A DNA stretch of 64,000 nucleotides. Origin: Agelas oroides. Its lineage: Eukaryota; Porifera; Demospongiae; Agelasida; Agelasidae. The stretch covers positions 707,461-771,460 of the forward strand of contig OX422194.1 of NCBI GenBank assembly GCA_949130485.1. The letters run 5' to 3'. Position numbers and translations under genes: made by a program. Positions 23,201 through 32,835 of the stretch are shown here, piece by piece. Every line of letters starts with the position of its first letter. Within the stretch, counting starts at the first letter, position 1. The notes beneath the pieces are model-generated. The model was given only the letters and a program-made list of their open reading frames with translations. It was not told the DNA's origin and did no database searches.

Positions 23201-25260
23201 CACTGGCTTGTTCAGAATCGAAGCTGCTGACTTGGCACAACAAAGAAAGCGCTCAAAGGTCACAAGACCCTTTTCCTCATGAGAAGGTGGGGTCTGGGAA
23301 CGAGACTAAGGCTTAGCATGTTAGTAGATGCATGTCTGGTTCAGAGTGAAATGTGGCGAGTCATTTTCACTGTATTTTCACTCGCCTTTTGGCTTGCAGG
23401 ATGACTTGTGAACTATGTCTTCCACTCACCCAGTATATGGCAAGATGAGTAACTCACATTGTGGTCTCGTTTCCCAGGTCCCATTAGGTCAGCTTCCCCC
23501 TTCAGCTCCCCCGTCTCCAGTCCCCTACACATGCCCATTTCAGGAGGTGGGTTTAATTCATACGTACACTAGGTGTGGTCTCACTGTAGCCTCGTTCCCA
23601 CACCTTCCCACCTGAGAAGAGACCAAAATGCTACAAAGTATAGCAAAGTTTGGCGTAATGTCACACACAGTGAGACTAGCCTCGTTCCAAGGCCTTCCCA
23701 CTGTCCAGTTTTTGATCGCTTGCAGTATGCAGAAAAGGAGGGGGAAGGCCTGGTCCATTTAATCACGTGAATGATGTTTTGTTAGACAGAGGGGGGAGGG
23801 GTCTACGTTACCTAGTTAGACAGAGGGGGGAGGGGTCTACGTTACCTAGGTAGACAAAACGTCATTCACATGATAAAATGGACCAGGCCTTCCCCCTCCG
23901 TTTTTGCATACTGCAAGCGATCAAAAACTAGATGGTGGGAAGGCCTTGGAACGAGGCTAGTCTCACTGTGCGTGACATTAATGCTGTAATCCATAGCCTT
24001 TGTGTACGCCAAACTTTGCTATACTTTGTAGCATTTTGGTCTCTTCTCAGACAGTTAAAACAGAAGTCTCATGCAAGCAGCCTTAGAATGAGAGCATAAT
24101 TTAGTCTCGTCCCCAGACCCCACCCTCTCACGAGGAGAAACGGTCTGGTGAACCAAGTCAAATTTCTTGGGCTAGTGCACACTTTTGCGACAGTGTAATC
24201 TAGCAATGTTCAAAAACATTATGCGGCAAACCCGCTCACTTGAATGGAGATGAACAAATTTTACTATTGTAAGGGAAGTGTGCGTAATACTCACAATCTC
24301 ATTGGTCCTTACCACTTTTTGGAAATAAGCTCGACTTTGTTCACCAGACTGTTTCTCACCGGGTGCTGTGCACGGGCTGGGCACGAGACTAATCATAATT
24401 CAGCATATTGTCTGTGTACAACCACAGCTGCGGTACGAAAGTAACTTTCCCATTGCTTCTCTTCCCTCAGCTACTCAAGCTTATTTACCAGTTACAAGAC
24501 CCAGGTGAGTCAACTTTCTACTACGACACCACTCACATAATTAAAATATTCCCTTCCGTTTTTGCATACTGTAAATGATCAAAAACTGGACAGTGGGAAC
24601 ACCTGGGGACAATATTACACTTTGAGTTTGAGCATACAGTGGAACCTCCCTTAACGGACATTCTCTATAGCGGACACCTCATTATACAGGACAAAATGTT
24701 GCGGTCCGGATTGAATTTGCATTTCACGTAATACTTTACAGCTCTCCAAAATGCGGACACCTCGCTATTCCGTAAAGCAGACAGATTTTGCGGTCCCGCT
24801 AGTACCTGAACTATACAAAATTCACTCGATAATGCGGACGCTGGCAGGCCTCTCGCACAAGATTGTCCGGCACCGCTGATTGATTCACCAACTGGACATT
24901 ATACTAACACTGGTACGCATAGTTCTAGCCTCTGGTTATCCTTTCTTGCCATCGTACAGCAAGGGAGAGCTCTGGGACGCATGCACCTTCGTAGCGCTCA
25001 ACGGCACGAGTACGCATTGCCACGCCTACCGGAAATATACCGGTAACACCTCTTTACTCAGGACACTTTACATGGCACCAATGGTGTCTGCATTATAGAG
25101 GTTCCACTGTAGTTTTAAACGGAACTGTGTGGTTTTCCTCTTCTTCAGGACGCCACTGACAGAAGTGGTTCTTAACAGGCCAAAGACTCTTACAAATTGC
25201 TGCAGTCCGTTCAGTCACTCTTCTGGACACAAAACCGCCATGGCTTTCAAGATCTCCTAG
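17234..25260 (+). CDS. BORA: Protein aurora borealis (Bora), 12 coding exons, 852 aa
   Basis: Bora is a cofactor through which Aurora A activates Plk1 at mitotic entry. Coding exons: 17234-17326, 17409-17453, 17778-17833, 18205-18344, 18636-18787, 19921-20015, 20426-20711, 21118-21286, 21641-22948, 23478-23546, 24471-24504 and 25149-25260 (TAG). All phases join into 853 codons including stop. Diagnostic segments are NPF near the start, FHWSID at 36-41 (vertebrate FRWSID), KAVDTFFSQRTILPSPW at 74-90 with the S-P-W Cdk-site core, and SSLRRKLF at 149-156, a cyclin-docking-like RRKLF. The C-terminal two thirds is serine/proline-rich, low in similarity and probably disordered. Exon 9 (1308 bp) holds half of the protein and follows a C-run and CA repeat. 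The last three small exons rest mainly on splice sites and frame. Introns carry many MITE-like elements. Confidence 0.88.
17930..18011. mobile_element. AGTCTCATTCCCAGGC hairpin element in Bora intron 3
   Basis: TAGTCTCATTCCCAGGCCC at the left and TTGGGAATGAAACTA at the right, with an inner inverted pair around CTTTTGTTGCTTCTGTAC/ACAGAAAGC. Non-coding and TA-bounded. Confidence 0.7.
18918..19016. mobile_element. AGCCTCGTTCCCAGGC hairpin element in Bora intron 5
   Basis: A 99-bp, almost perfect hairpin. TAGCCTCGTTCCCAGGCCC pairs with GGGCCTGGGAACAAGGCTA-type sequence, and the inner arms CGTCGCTTGCAGTAC and GTACTGCAAGCGACG flank a loop of about 6 bp. It is the best example of the family. Confidence 0.85.
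19653..19710. mobile_element. AGCCTCGTTCCCAGGC hairpin element in Bora intron 5
   Basis: TAGCCTCGTTCCCAGGCTCT pairs with AGAGCCTGGGGACGAGGCTA around a loop of about 18 bp. TA lies at both ends. Confidence 0.85.
20740..20892. repeat. 21-bp minisatellite in Bora intron 7
   Basis: About seven copies of GATCATGTGATCCCAATGTGA with A/G variation (CCCAATG or CCCGATG). Confidence 0.85.
20914..20998 (-). ncRNA. tRNA-like sequence (tRNA pseudogene or SINE head)
   Basis: On the minus strand GACAGTTGTAGCTCAATAG begins a tRNA-like fold: a D-arm GCTC/GAGC, a T-arm CTGGG-TTTGATT-CTCAG, and an acceptor stem GACAGT/ACTGTC. A-box and B-box like motifs are present (TAGCTCAATAGTCAGAGC; GGGTTTGATTCTC). I cannot fold a proper anticodon arm, so a degenerate tRNA or a tRNA-derived SINE head is more likely than a working tRNA gene. 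Confidence 0.45.
21335..21410. mobile_element. GTCTCATTCCCAGG hairpin element in Bora intron 8
   Basis: GTCTCATTCCCAGGTCCCC pairs with GGGGCCTGGGAATGAGGC. Inner CATACTGCAAACAACAAAAGC remnants resemble the longer family members. Confidence 0.7.
23024..23308. mobile_element. TAGTCTCGTGCCCAGACC inverted-repeat element in Bora intron 9
   Basis: The left end TAGTCTCGTGCCCAGACCCC and right end GGGGTCTGGGAACGAGACTA enclose about 285 bp whose subterminal parts also pair (AAAAGGGTCTGG against AAGACCCTTTTCC, CATGAAG against CTCATGAG). No ORF of note. Same family as 24102-24391. Confidence 0.8.
23600..24055. mobile_element. Nested palindrome: one inverted-repeat element inside another
   Basis: The outer arms contain GAGAAGAGACCAAAATGCTAC (about 23617) and its reverse complement (about 24030-24051), plus TAGCAAAGTTTGGCGTA. 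The inner element at 23684-23963 has AGCCTCGTTCCAAGGCCTTC ends, an AAGGCCTGGTCCATTT inner pair, and a central direct duplication of GACAGAGGGGGGAGGGGTCT. The whole stretch could form a hairpin of about 450 nt. Confidence 0.75.
24102..24391. mobile_element. TAGTCTCGTCCCCAGACC inverted-repeat element in Bora intron 10
   Basis: The left end TAGTCTCGTCCCCAGACCCC and right end GCTGGGCACGAGACTA share the inner GAAACGGTCTGGTGAAC/GTTCACCAGACTGTTTC pair. About 290 bp, non-coding, diverged from the copy at 23024. Confidence 0.75.
24637..25109. mobile_element. pogo/Tigger-like MITE with TA target duplication
   Basis: The terminal inverted repeats are CAGTGGAACCTC and GAGGTTCCACTG, each flanked by TA. 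The internal sequence has several GCGGACAC motifs and no transposase. Termini and TA duplication fit a non-autonomous Tc1/mariner superfamily element of the pogo/Tigger type. It sits in the last Bora intron. Confidence 0.75.
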
Positions 25261-25603
25261 TAGCCATGACAACCACACACTGAGTTAGTGGAGTATGTTG
25301 TAAACATTTCAATTTTTATTCAGCAATGTCACCAGCATTGCACACTCATACATAGGTATATTGTACATGTTTGACAATAATGTTATTGCTGTAACACCAG
25401 TGAAAAGAAAAAACAACATCTATGAAGCTAATATGAACCTTAGCAGAAGATCAGCAATACATGCACTGATGCATTCAAAACACGATGGAATACTATTCAA
25501 AAGTAGTCTCGTGCCCAGCGCACACCTCCCAGCGAGAAAGTGAGGTCTGGGGACAAGACTAATTCAAACTTGCCACCAAGAGCGCATGACGTCATTTCTG
25601 CGC

Positions 25604-25609
25604 AATAAA
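25604..25609 (+). terminator. BORA: Candidate Bora poly(A) signal AATAAA
   Basis: The first AATAAA after the Bora stop codon, about 345 bp downstream. No transcript evidence. Confidence 0.35.
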
Positions 25610-26653
25610 AATGATGTTTCCTCCAAAATTAGAGAATAGGTGCTCTTATATTGACAGCAATCCTAACGGAGTATAGACTGTGTCATCATTACCAGTGATA
25701 TGCTGCACATTTCATCATCACATGACTGTCACATGACCATCACATGGTGGCTGACCTATAGACTGTCATCATTACCAGTGACTTTAAATGCAAACAGGCA
25801 TGCATCAACTATGTGGCTCAGAACTCGTTCCTGTACTGGAAAGTGACAAAAAAATTGGAGGCCTGGGAATGAGGCTACTCAGAACAACAGTGATCTAACC
25901 CAAGAATGCACACGTTAGGTATTTTGGCATTAGAAGACCATACTTATAAACACCAAGGTAACATATACATTTACCTAAAATGTCAGGCATTAATGTCAGG
26001 TACAATCCCTGCGTACAATCATGTAAGAACATCTTCAGATACACCAAGCAAGTATGGCAAATGTTTTTCTTTCTTGCGAGCAGTACACAATGTTTGTTGT
26101 GTTAGCCCACTATAATTTCAAGTCCTTCATATGTATGTGTGCTCAAGCACCAGGTGCAGTTGCCTCATTCCTAGGCCCCTCACCATCCCAGTAACTCTCC
26201 TTCCCTACCTAGCTCCCTCCTTTCTCTGGTTCCTCCCTCCCTCCCTGTTCCCCCCTCTTCTCCTCCCTTCTTTTCTTTCTTTCTCTCCTTTTCTTCTCCC
26301 TCCCCTCCTTCTCTCCTTTCTCCCATACAATACTGGGACTGACCTCATGTCAGATACTCTACTCTGTTAGTTAGTCCAAGAACTGGAAGTCAGCATATAG
26401 TCTCCAGACGCAGCCACCACACAGCTATCAGTCACGGGAGACACTACAGAACTGCGCCAGGGAACCATAAGAACCTGTACCTCTAATCTCAGCTGAACCT
26501 GCCCAATAGCTTAGCCCTGTTCCATTCCTAAGGCCCGGGAATGAGGCTACCAACAGTAAGGTACATGCTGACAACCTCGCTCCCAGGCTTTTTGCTGCCT
26601 TCAGTATGCAAATACTAGAGCATACCAAAAATGATAACATACTGGAGGTAATG

Positions 26654-26693
26654 TAGCCTTGTACTCGGGCCACGTGGCCTGAGTACGAGGCTA
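26654..26693. mobile_element. 40-bp perfect-type palindrome of the hairpin family
   Basis: TAGCCTTGTACTCGGGCCAC and GTGGCCTGAGTACGAGGCTA meet with no loop. This is a variant in which the TTCCCAGG core is replaced by GTACTCGGG, yet both arms changed together. Confidence 0.75.
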
Positions 26694-26978
26694 GAGGCAA
26701 TGAAGACATGCTGACAGTTCAACATTACTCGACAAGTACAGTCATACATGCACATATATCCTTTGAGTTATCAAAACAATACCGTACGTGCACAAACATG
26801 GAGACACATAGTTGATTGATTGATTATACAATGTACATGGTTGGACAATGACAATTGCTCACTTTAGATGTAACCATAGACAATAGATACCATGTGAGGA
26901 AAGAACAAAGTTGAACACTCAGGAAGCACAGGTACACACACAGGTTTGATTTCTGGAAACTGGACAATGCAGGATATT

Positions 26979-27884
26979 TCATCGTTGCTGAACTAGTTTG
27001 GATCTTAGGAGATCAACCCATTGTTGACAATCTTCAGCACTGTTACCATAGAGAAAGTAGGTCCGGTGTGGAAGTTCAATTCTAAAGCTGTAGTCCTTTC
27101 GTTTTGAGCTGTCATATTCGACTGCTTTTGCAGACGACATGTCTAAAATTGCAATGGGTTTTTGGTATTGTTTCGCCTTGTAATAACTCAGTGATTGGTT
27201 TCTTAAGACAAACCACCTCACCTTCCAAGTTTTGCGTATCCTACCCAGCTTTGTCAGATATCCCTCTCTCGAAGAAACAGCTATAGTCATGTGCATTTTC
27301 TGTTGTTCATGTGTATACGAGTGCTCAGAATGAGATGTACGTGCAAGTGACTCTTCCTCCAAGTCTGAGTCGGACTCAAGCATGTTTGTAACAGCATGGT
27401 GCACGATATCCGTGTACATATGGTTCTCGTGGACAAATCTAGTATAGGGAAATTTCAGTATCACTGTGACTCCTGAATCACTTCCAATCACCGGCTTTTC
27501 GACTTCAAAATGTTTTCTAAAGCTTTCCACAGATTGGAAAGTGCTGTTACCAAATTTGTACCCTCCGTCCGTTGTTAGAGTCACTCTTACGTGCTGCACG
27601 GAGGATGAGAGTTTTATGGAAATGGAATATGGGCCCCCACCGTCCTGGGAAGGCCGCAGGAGGTAGGAGCCTTCGGGAGCATTGTCGATAAGCATACAGT
27701 CAGCGGCGTGTCTGGTTAGATGTGGATGATACCACTGCACAGCCATCATAGGATCGTCTTCTTCTCCCTCTGGTCTCTCGCGTATCGGTTCTGACCGATT
27801 CCATGACGGACTTTCGCTCCGACTCGCCATTTCCTGCAATTCTACAACAACCTGTTTCTCGGCCTCCATCGACCGCTGCCACAC
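26979..27884 (-). CDS. DAPP1: DAPP1/Bam32-like SH2-PH adaptor, intronless, 301 aa
   Basis: DAPP1 links tyrosine kinase and PI3-kinase signalling by binding phosphotyrosine and 3-phosphoinositides at the plasma membrane. The single open frame has an SH2 domain at about 51-146 (WYHPHLTRHAA start, YLLRPS with binding Arg77, HVRV) and a PH domain at about 207-299 (GYLTKLGRIRKTWKVRWF, C-terminal Trp289). Basic residues in the first PH loop (Lys212, Lys218, Lys221, Arg223) fit 3-phosphoinositide binding. Tyr157, between the domains, aligns with vertebrate DAPP1 Tyr139, the Src-family phosphorylation site. Length is close to the vertebrate protein (about 280). The vertebrate gene has several introns, whereas here the whole frame is one exon. 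It lies tail to tail with Bora. I chose the first Met; Met6 is an alternative. Confidence 0.9.
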   Translation of the reverse strand: MWQRSMEAEKQVVVELQEMASRSESPSWNRSEPIRERPEGEEDDPMMAVQWYHPHLTRHAADCMLIDNAPEGSYLLRPSQDGGGPYSISIKLSSSVQHVRVTLTTDGGYKFGNSTFQSVESFRKHFEVEKPVIGSDSGVTVILKFPYTRFVHENHMYTDIVHHAVTNMLESDSDLEEESLARTSHSEHSYTHEQQKMHMTIAVSSREGYLTKLGRIRKTWKVRWFVLRNQSLSYYKAKQYQKPIAILDMSSAKAVEYDSSKRKDYSFRIELPHRTYFLYGNSAEDCQQWVDLLRSKLVQQR

Positions 27885-28083
27885 CTTTTATAAGTATACA
27901 CAATAGTAAATGGCCTCGTTCCGAGCCTTCCAGGCGTAGTCTGGCGCCTAGAGGTTAAAGATGGGTATGTTCCTGTCATTTAGTATTCATTAGTTTAAGT
28001 CCAAGATGGCTGAGTGGTCTGTAAGCCTTTTACCAGCTGTCGGTGCGGACTAAGTTGTATAACCCTGAGCCTGAAGAAGGCTA

Positions 28084-28155
28084 TGATGAGTAATTTTTCG
28101 TTTGTTTGTTTGTCTTTTTGTTTGTTTTTTGTTTGTTTGTTTGTTGTTTGTTTAT
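28084..28155. repeat. TTTG-rich simple repeat
   Basis: Irregular GTTTGTTT units, mostly TTTG, upstream of the DAPP1-like gene. The region 27885-28845 otherwise shows only hairpin elements and no supported gene. Confidence 0.8.
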
Positions 28156-28256
28156 TCTTTGTGTTACTAGTTGCATGTGTTTATTCTTCCTTGTTTGGTT
28201 TTATACTGAGCCTTTGTGACTATTGTTTTTCCTTATCTGATCACACGCACTCTTGC

Positions 28257-28298
28257 TAGCCTCATTCCCAAGTGCACAGGAGCCTGGGAATGAGGCTA
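28257..28298. mobile_element. AGCCTCATTCCCA hairpin element
   Basis: TAGCCTCATTCCCA and its inverted copy GGGAATGAGGCTA enclose AGTGCACAGGAGCC. TA-bounded. Confidence 0.8.
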
Positions 28299-28549
28299 CT
28301 GAGTGGTGTGAAGTGAGGAGTACATGGTTCCAAGAAAGGCTGGCTAGCTGTCCTTTGTGTGAACTGTTCACTGTTTTAGCCTGTTATGTGGCTTTGTTTT
28401 GTGTTTGTGTGTGCCAGTGATGACTGAGCTGCGCAAATCTGAGCATGGTCACATGGCCGGCTCTCTTGGAGAGCTACTTGTGTGCCAGCTTTGATTGGAT
28501 AAACAAGCTTTCTGAGGCAACTCATGTTGTTTACATCAGTGTGTCTTAT

Positions 28550-28597
28550 TAGTCTCGTGCCCATACCACTTTCAGATAGATCCTGGGCACGAGACTT
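28550..28597. mobile_element. TAGTCTCGTGCCCA hairpin element
   Basis: TAGTCTCGTGCCCATA and TCCTGGGCACGAGACT are inverted copies separated by about 18 bp. Minimal relative of the elements at 23024 and 24102. Confidence 0.75.
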
Positions 28598-28845
28598 ACA
28601 GTCATATTTGTGTGATTTCTGCACTAAAATGCCTGCTCCAGTGCTAGCTACCATCAAACTATGAAGCTACTGCATGGACATCTGACTGTCCAGTACCAAA
28701 TGACGGGAAGCAAAACTGCCTTAACATTGCAGCTGGGTGCAGAGACTGTCAGATGGAAGATGAATTTGACCACTGACCATTTTCATCTTTGTTGCTTGCA
28801 GTTATATAGCAGATAGCCCTATTAGTCTCATTCCCAGACCCCAAA

Positions 28846-29505
28846 CCAACCTCAAACTAAACAAAGGACAACTTTGTTGCCGTCTGTGTTGTTACAAGTG
28901 AAAATGCCAAAAGCAAAAAGAAATTGGTATTTTTTATTTTTAATATAGCTTGGTATCAGTGATAATGATTTTATCATGCAAATCTCCAATTTCATTGCAC
29001 ATTTAGACGTATAGCGTGCGTGACTTGTATTACCTGAGCCGAGGTTGAAGCCTACAAGTGAAATTAATATTAGGCTACTCCCAACACAAGTTAGTTGTGC
29101 TGCTAACTGTAGCTGATCTGTTTTCCTCCTGAAGAGGAAACTGCTACTTAATGAAGCCCAGGAAGCTTGGACCCAGGAAGCTTGCACCCAGTTCCCTTCC
29201 TCTATTCCCGACACTGCAGATGAAATCATGCTTCGAAGCACTGCTTAGCTATCGTTAATCAGGGTGTTTCAATAACAGTTGCTGTAGCTACCTGACTCCA
29301 TTTCCACAACCTTACAAAAGAAGGGCGGTAGTTAGTGCTTGCATGTCCATGCATGGTACCAAATCATCAACACACATGTCCCATGACCAGACAGAAACAT
29401 TAACCAAGGTCATATCAGTGTCACAGGCAAGGAAGGAAGCCTGGGTAGGAACTTTCACTTGTAACAACACAGACAGCAACAAAGTTGTCCTTTGTTGAGT
29501 TTGAG
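28846..29505. mobile_element. Element with about 55-bp inverted ends next to a LINE fragment
   Basis: The left arm (about 28848-28908) contains CAAAGGACAACTTTGTTGCC and TTACAAGTGAAA. The right arm (about 29452-29505) carries the reverse complement (TTTCACTTGTAACAACACAG and CAAAGTTGTCCTTTG). The interior has no recognisable protein. The right arm runs into the start of the retained LINE coding segment, so the exact boundary is unclear. Confidence 0.6.
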
Positions 29506-30087
29506 GCAGTTCTACAAGTGGTCCAGTCCAGCAACCCTATCCAGACTCTATGTATCACTAGTGAGACCCCTTCTCGAATACGCCTCCCCAGCATGGAGCC
29601 CCTATATTATTAAGGACATCAACTCTCTTGAATCTGTGCAGAAGTTTGCCTTAAAAGTTTGCCTTAAACAGTGGAATATGCCATACTGCCAGCTGCTCAA
29701 CCAGTCTCATTTGCCAGATCTTGGTACTCGCCGCAAACACTTGAGCCTGTGTTACTTTTATAACATAGTTAATGGTGTTCATGTGTATCCTAACCTACCT
29801 CTTGTACCCCATTCACCTCAGCATGTACTTCGCAATACACATTCTTTCATGCAATTTAATGCTCATACTAATTATTTTCAGCATTCTTTTTCCCCGCATG
29901 TAACTGCCTTATGGAACACCTTACCTAGTGCTATTACTTCTGCACCAACTCTTTCTGTTTTTAAGAATTATATTCACTCCTCATAGTTTATTTTTATGGG
30001 CACAAGTACCATATTAGTGTACTTTCACTATTCTTGTGTCCTTTGCATTATGCATAAAGTTTCATAGAAAAAAAAAAAAAAAAAAAG
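29497..30087 (+). mobile_element. 3' end of a non-LTR retrotransposon (LINE), 5'-truncated
   Basis: An open frame from about 29492 to 29986 encodes the C-terminal part of a LINE reverse transcriptase polyprotein: LRQFYKWSSPATLSRLY, then SLVRPLLEYASPAWSPY, a frequent Jockey/CR1/L2-type motif, and ALWNTLPSAITSAPTLSVFK near the stop. It is followed by a short 3' UTR and an A-tract at 30068-30086. The catalytic core and endonuclease are missing, so this is a dead 5'-truncated copy, though this part is still open and may be young. Confidence 0.85.
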
Positions 30088-30749
30088 TCTGACCTAGCTT
30101 TGTACCTTTGTTAAAATGACTACATAACAATGATATGCGACTTGGCTACCAACCATCATAATATGATTGTACATTTGCTTGCATGAGTGTGAGTTATAGC
30201 ATAGATAGTGGAGTCTATGCATGGTTATAGCTCGTTTAGAGCGACATTCTGAAAAAGCACAAACGAGCCACTGAACAAGATCAGAGAGGCTATTCTGGTC
30301 TCACTTTACCAGTATCTCAGTCTCTTGGTTACACAGCTGTGGAGGTCTCATAGCTAGCTCTTTGCTTCTTACACAATGCTGGATGGCAATGGACGCTCCT
30401 GAACAATGTTGTAACCAATAAACAGTGTACCAGAGTACATCTCAAAACAATTAGAATGATTTGCATTTTTAACATTTTAGCAAGTAGAATTGCGAGCAGT
30501 CTGGTAACTAACTAACTACGTTTTAATCACAAATCAACAGCCAATGCTTTTGAAATTGCAGATATGGAGTTCAGCCAAGTTAGGGACTGGAGTTACGTAT
30601 GTAGCTATGTACATGTGACTCAAGAGAAAAGCAGTTGTTGACATTGTATCGTTTGATGTGGTGTAGTACTTAGTAATTGTGTGCCCATCCTTGTTACCAA
30701 GGCTCCACAAGGTATTGGCAATTTATGGGCATAACGGTAGTTGAGTACT
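30088..30749. other. Unique intergenic sequence before the duplicated units
   Basis: AT-rich sequence without a supported gene, RNA or clear repeat. Homology with the second half of the window starts just after it. Confidence 0.5.
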
Positions 30750-32549
30750 CATATCTCTATTGACTTTATTGTGGGCTAACAATGAGTGCAGTGTTGCTAA
30801 TGAAACCATGCAGTGTACACAATAAACAATCAACAACTTAATGCTTTCCGAATACACACTCTAATGCAATCAGCTGATCTTTAGTAGGAGGAGTATACAC
30901 TGGGTTAGCCTTGTTCCCATCCCCCCCACTGTGGGCCCAGTTTGTTGTTGTTGTTGCTGCTGCTTGCATTAAGCACGGAAAAGCAACAAGGAAAAGCATG
31001 GTGGGTGGCTTGGAATGAGGCTTGGTATATGTTAACAAAAATAGGTGAGTATCGAGATTATGGTACTCACTGGATGCCTGTTGTTTTCTCTGGTTTGGGG
31101 AGTTAAGTTTGTAATTTTCTGCTTCTTGCAGTACAATCATAGAACACAGCGTTGCATGTAAGGGGTGAGGGATGTGTATCCAGCACTAAGGTGCTAGAAT
31201 AAAGATACGTACATTATTGAACATGGGGTGGTCACATGACTACAGCAGATATGCAGCGTGGTCTGTATACACGACTGTATGTTGAGACAATGTACATAAT
31301 TGATATGACTGCATATAATGCCCACACATGCAGATCAGACTATCTTGTATGAAGTAGTGATCAGCACTATGGCACTCATGAAGGTGCAAATGCCTTTTGT
31401 TTCCTCCACTTGCATGGGGAGTTTCATAAACAAAGAATCCTTTTTCCGCATCTTTTAGTGTAATCATTCATTTTGTGCATTTCACTCTGCACTGTTAGGT
31501 TTTTCAATAAATGATGGCCATATAGATTTTCACCCATTCCGTGTTCAGTGTCTTGAATCCAAACATTAAGTTATTTGACACGGTAATACTGTCTATGAGC
31601 CCAGACATAAAGTCTACAGCTCTTGAAAACACGCCACTGTAATCTAATGACTTGCGAATGCTAAGTATTTTTTCATTTCTCAATCCACTGCATTCCCAGC
31701 TTCATCACTTACTCAAAGGAAACACATTTCCTCTATTTTCATGTTCTACAAAGCAATGCAGATAGAATATATAGTACATGTGAGCATGTGATCAATAATG
31801 TGTGACTGCTGTCTGAATTTCCTGTAGTGGCTTAGGTGGTGGAAATACCATGATTGCTTACTGTTAGTGATCTAAAACTGAACAGTGGGAGGCCTGGGAA
31901 TGAGGGTTGCCATTGCAGTGAGTATCTAGATAGCATGCTCACTTGTCTCCAATCTGAGTATACGAGTAGCTACACTTGACTCCACGCCAAGAGATCCAAA
32001 AATATATTTCATGCCGTTGGGAGAGATACTCTTGGAGCAGTCCCTTGTGACAAGGAAAGCTAGGATGTTTCGTCTTTCTGATGACCCCATGCAGCCCTCC
32101 ACCCACTGTGCAACATGACCACAGCGGATATGCAGCGTAGTCTGTATACATGACTGTTATGTTGATATGACTGCATATTATCCTGTATAATGAGACGTGC
32201 CCACACACGCAGATCAGATTATCTTGCACGATCGACAAGACATTGTTGTACACAATTTGACTATGATGGAACATGAAACAATATTAACCTCACAAATCAT
32301 TGCAGTGTGGTCATGATCTGTTCACACTCATGTCTAGTAGCTATCAGGCCCAGAGTATAATACTGCATGTTATTGCATGATGAAGTGTGTTTTTGGTCTC
32401 TGTTATGCATTACATCCATTTCAAGTGACCAAGTAGCTACAGCTATAATGAAGCTTCTGGTGATTATCACTATAAGCAAAGTTATTTGATTCATTAGGAC
32501 ACACACCAGGTTTCCATTTTCTTCAAATGCATATTACATGATTATGGTC

Positions 32550-32612
32550 AGAGTGGTGTAGCCATGGAGGGTTGAGGGCTGAGAGTGGTGTAGCCATGGA
32601 GGGTTGAGGAGT
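32550..32612. repeat. 32-bp repeat upstream of copy A promoter (2 copies)
   Basis: Two copies of GAGAGTGGTGTAGCCATGGAGGGTTGAGG-type sequence about 155-215 bp upstream of the TATA box. Copy B has about ten (48976-49272). Confidence 0.85.
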
Positions 32613-32765
32613 CCTAGAGCAATAAATGTGCATGGCCCGTCCTACACACTATCATTTCTTGATATGTATAACATTGTGTCGGGTTACATAATGATCAACT
32701 AGTTCTGCATGCTCAGCTCGTGCACCGCATCCGCACTAGCTAGCCACGCCTTCCCGGACTTCTTG

Positions 32766-32773
32766 TATAAAAG
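32766..32773 (+). promoter_or_regulatory. TATA box of copy A
   Basis: TATAAAAG lies 70 bp upstream of the chosen ATG (32836) and is identical in copy B at 49414. It places the expected transcription start near 32795, which excludes the upstream in-frame ATG at 32782 and supports the ATG before the signal peptide. Confidence 0.75.
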
Positions 32774-32835
32774 CGAGTCCGGTGAAAAATTTCCATCCAG
32801 CAGTGCATGGCTGTATATTTCATGCAGAACTGAAA

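Larger units (their letters stand above)
25261..26978. other. Convergent 3' region of Bora and the DAPP1-like gene
   Basis: Contains both 3' UTRs and no supported gene. It also holds hairpin elements at 25505-25561 (AGTCTCGTGCCCAG ... CTGGGGACAAGACTA) and 26654-26693 (TAGCCTTGTACTCGGGCC with its inverted copy), and a CT-rich stretch at about 26205-26325. Confidence 0.55.

Noticed and set aside
25587..25594. TGACGTCA palindrome (CRE-like) after the Bora gene
   Set aside because: A single 8-bp match in a 3' region with no other support is compatible with chance.
28005..28085. GATGGCTGAGTGGTCTGTAAG resembling a tRNA A-box and D-arm
   Set aside because: No B-box or T-arm follows at the right distance and no acceptor stem can be formed.
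30838..31140. A 100-codon minus-strand frame conserved in both units (also 46843-47145), ending in QLIALECVFGKH
   Set aside because: Only two differences exist between copies and both change amino acids, as expected for non-coding DNA. It overlaps a TTCCCA-type hairpin, and no family or splice context supports it.
32297..32506. Identical 69-codon minus-strand frame in both units (also 48396-48605)
   Set aside because: The identity reflects the recent duplication of the whole 16-kb segment. It has no start context, partner exons or recognisable domain.
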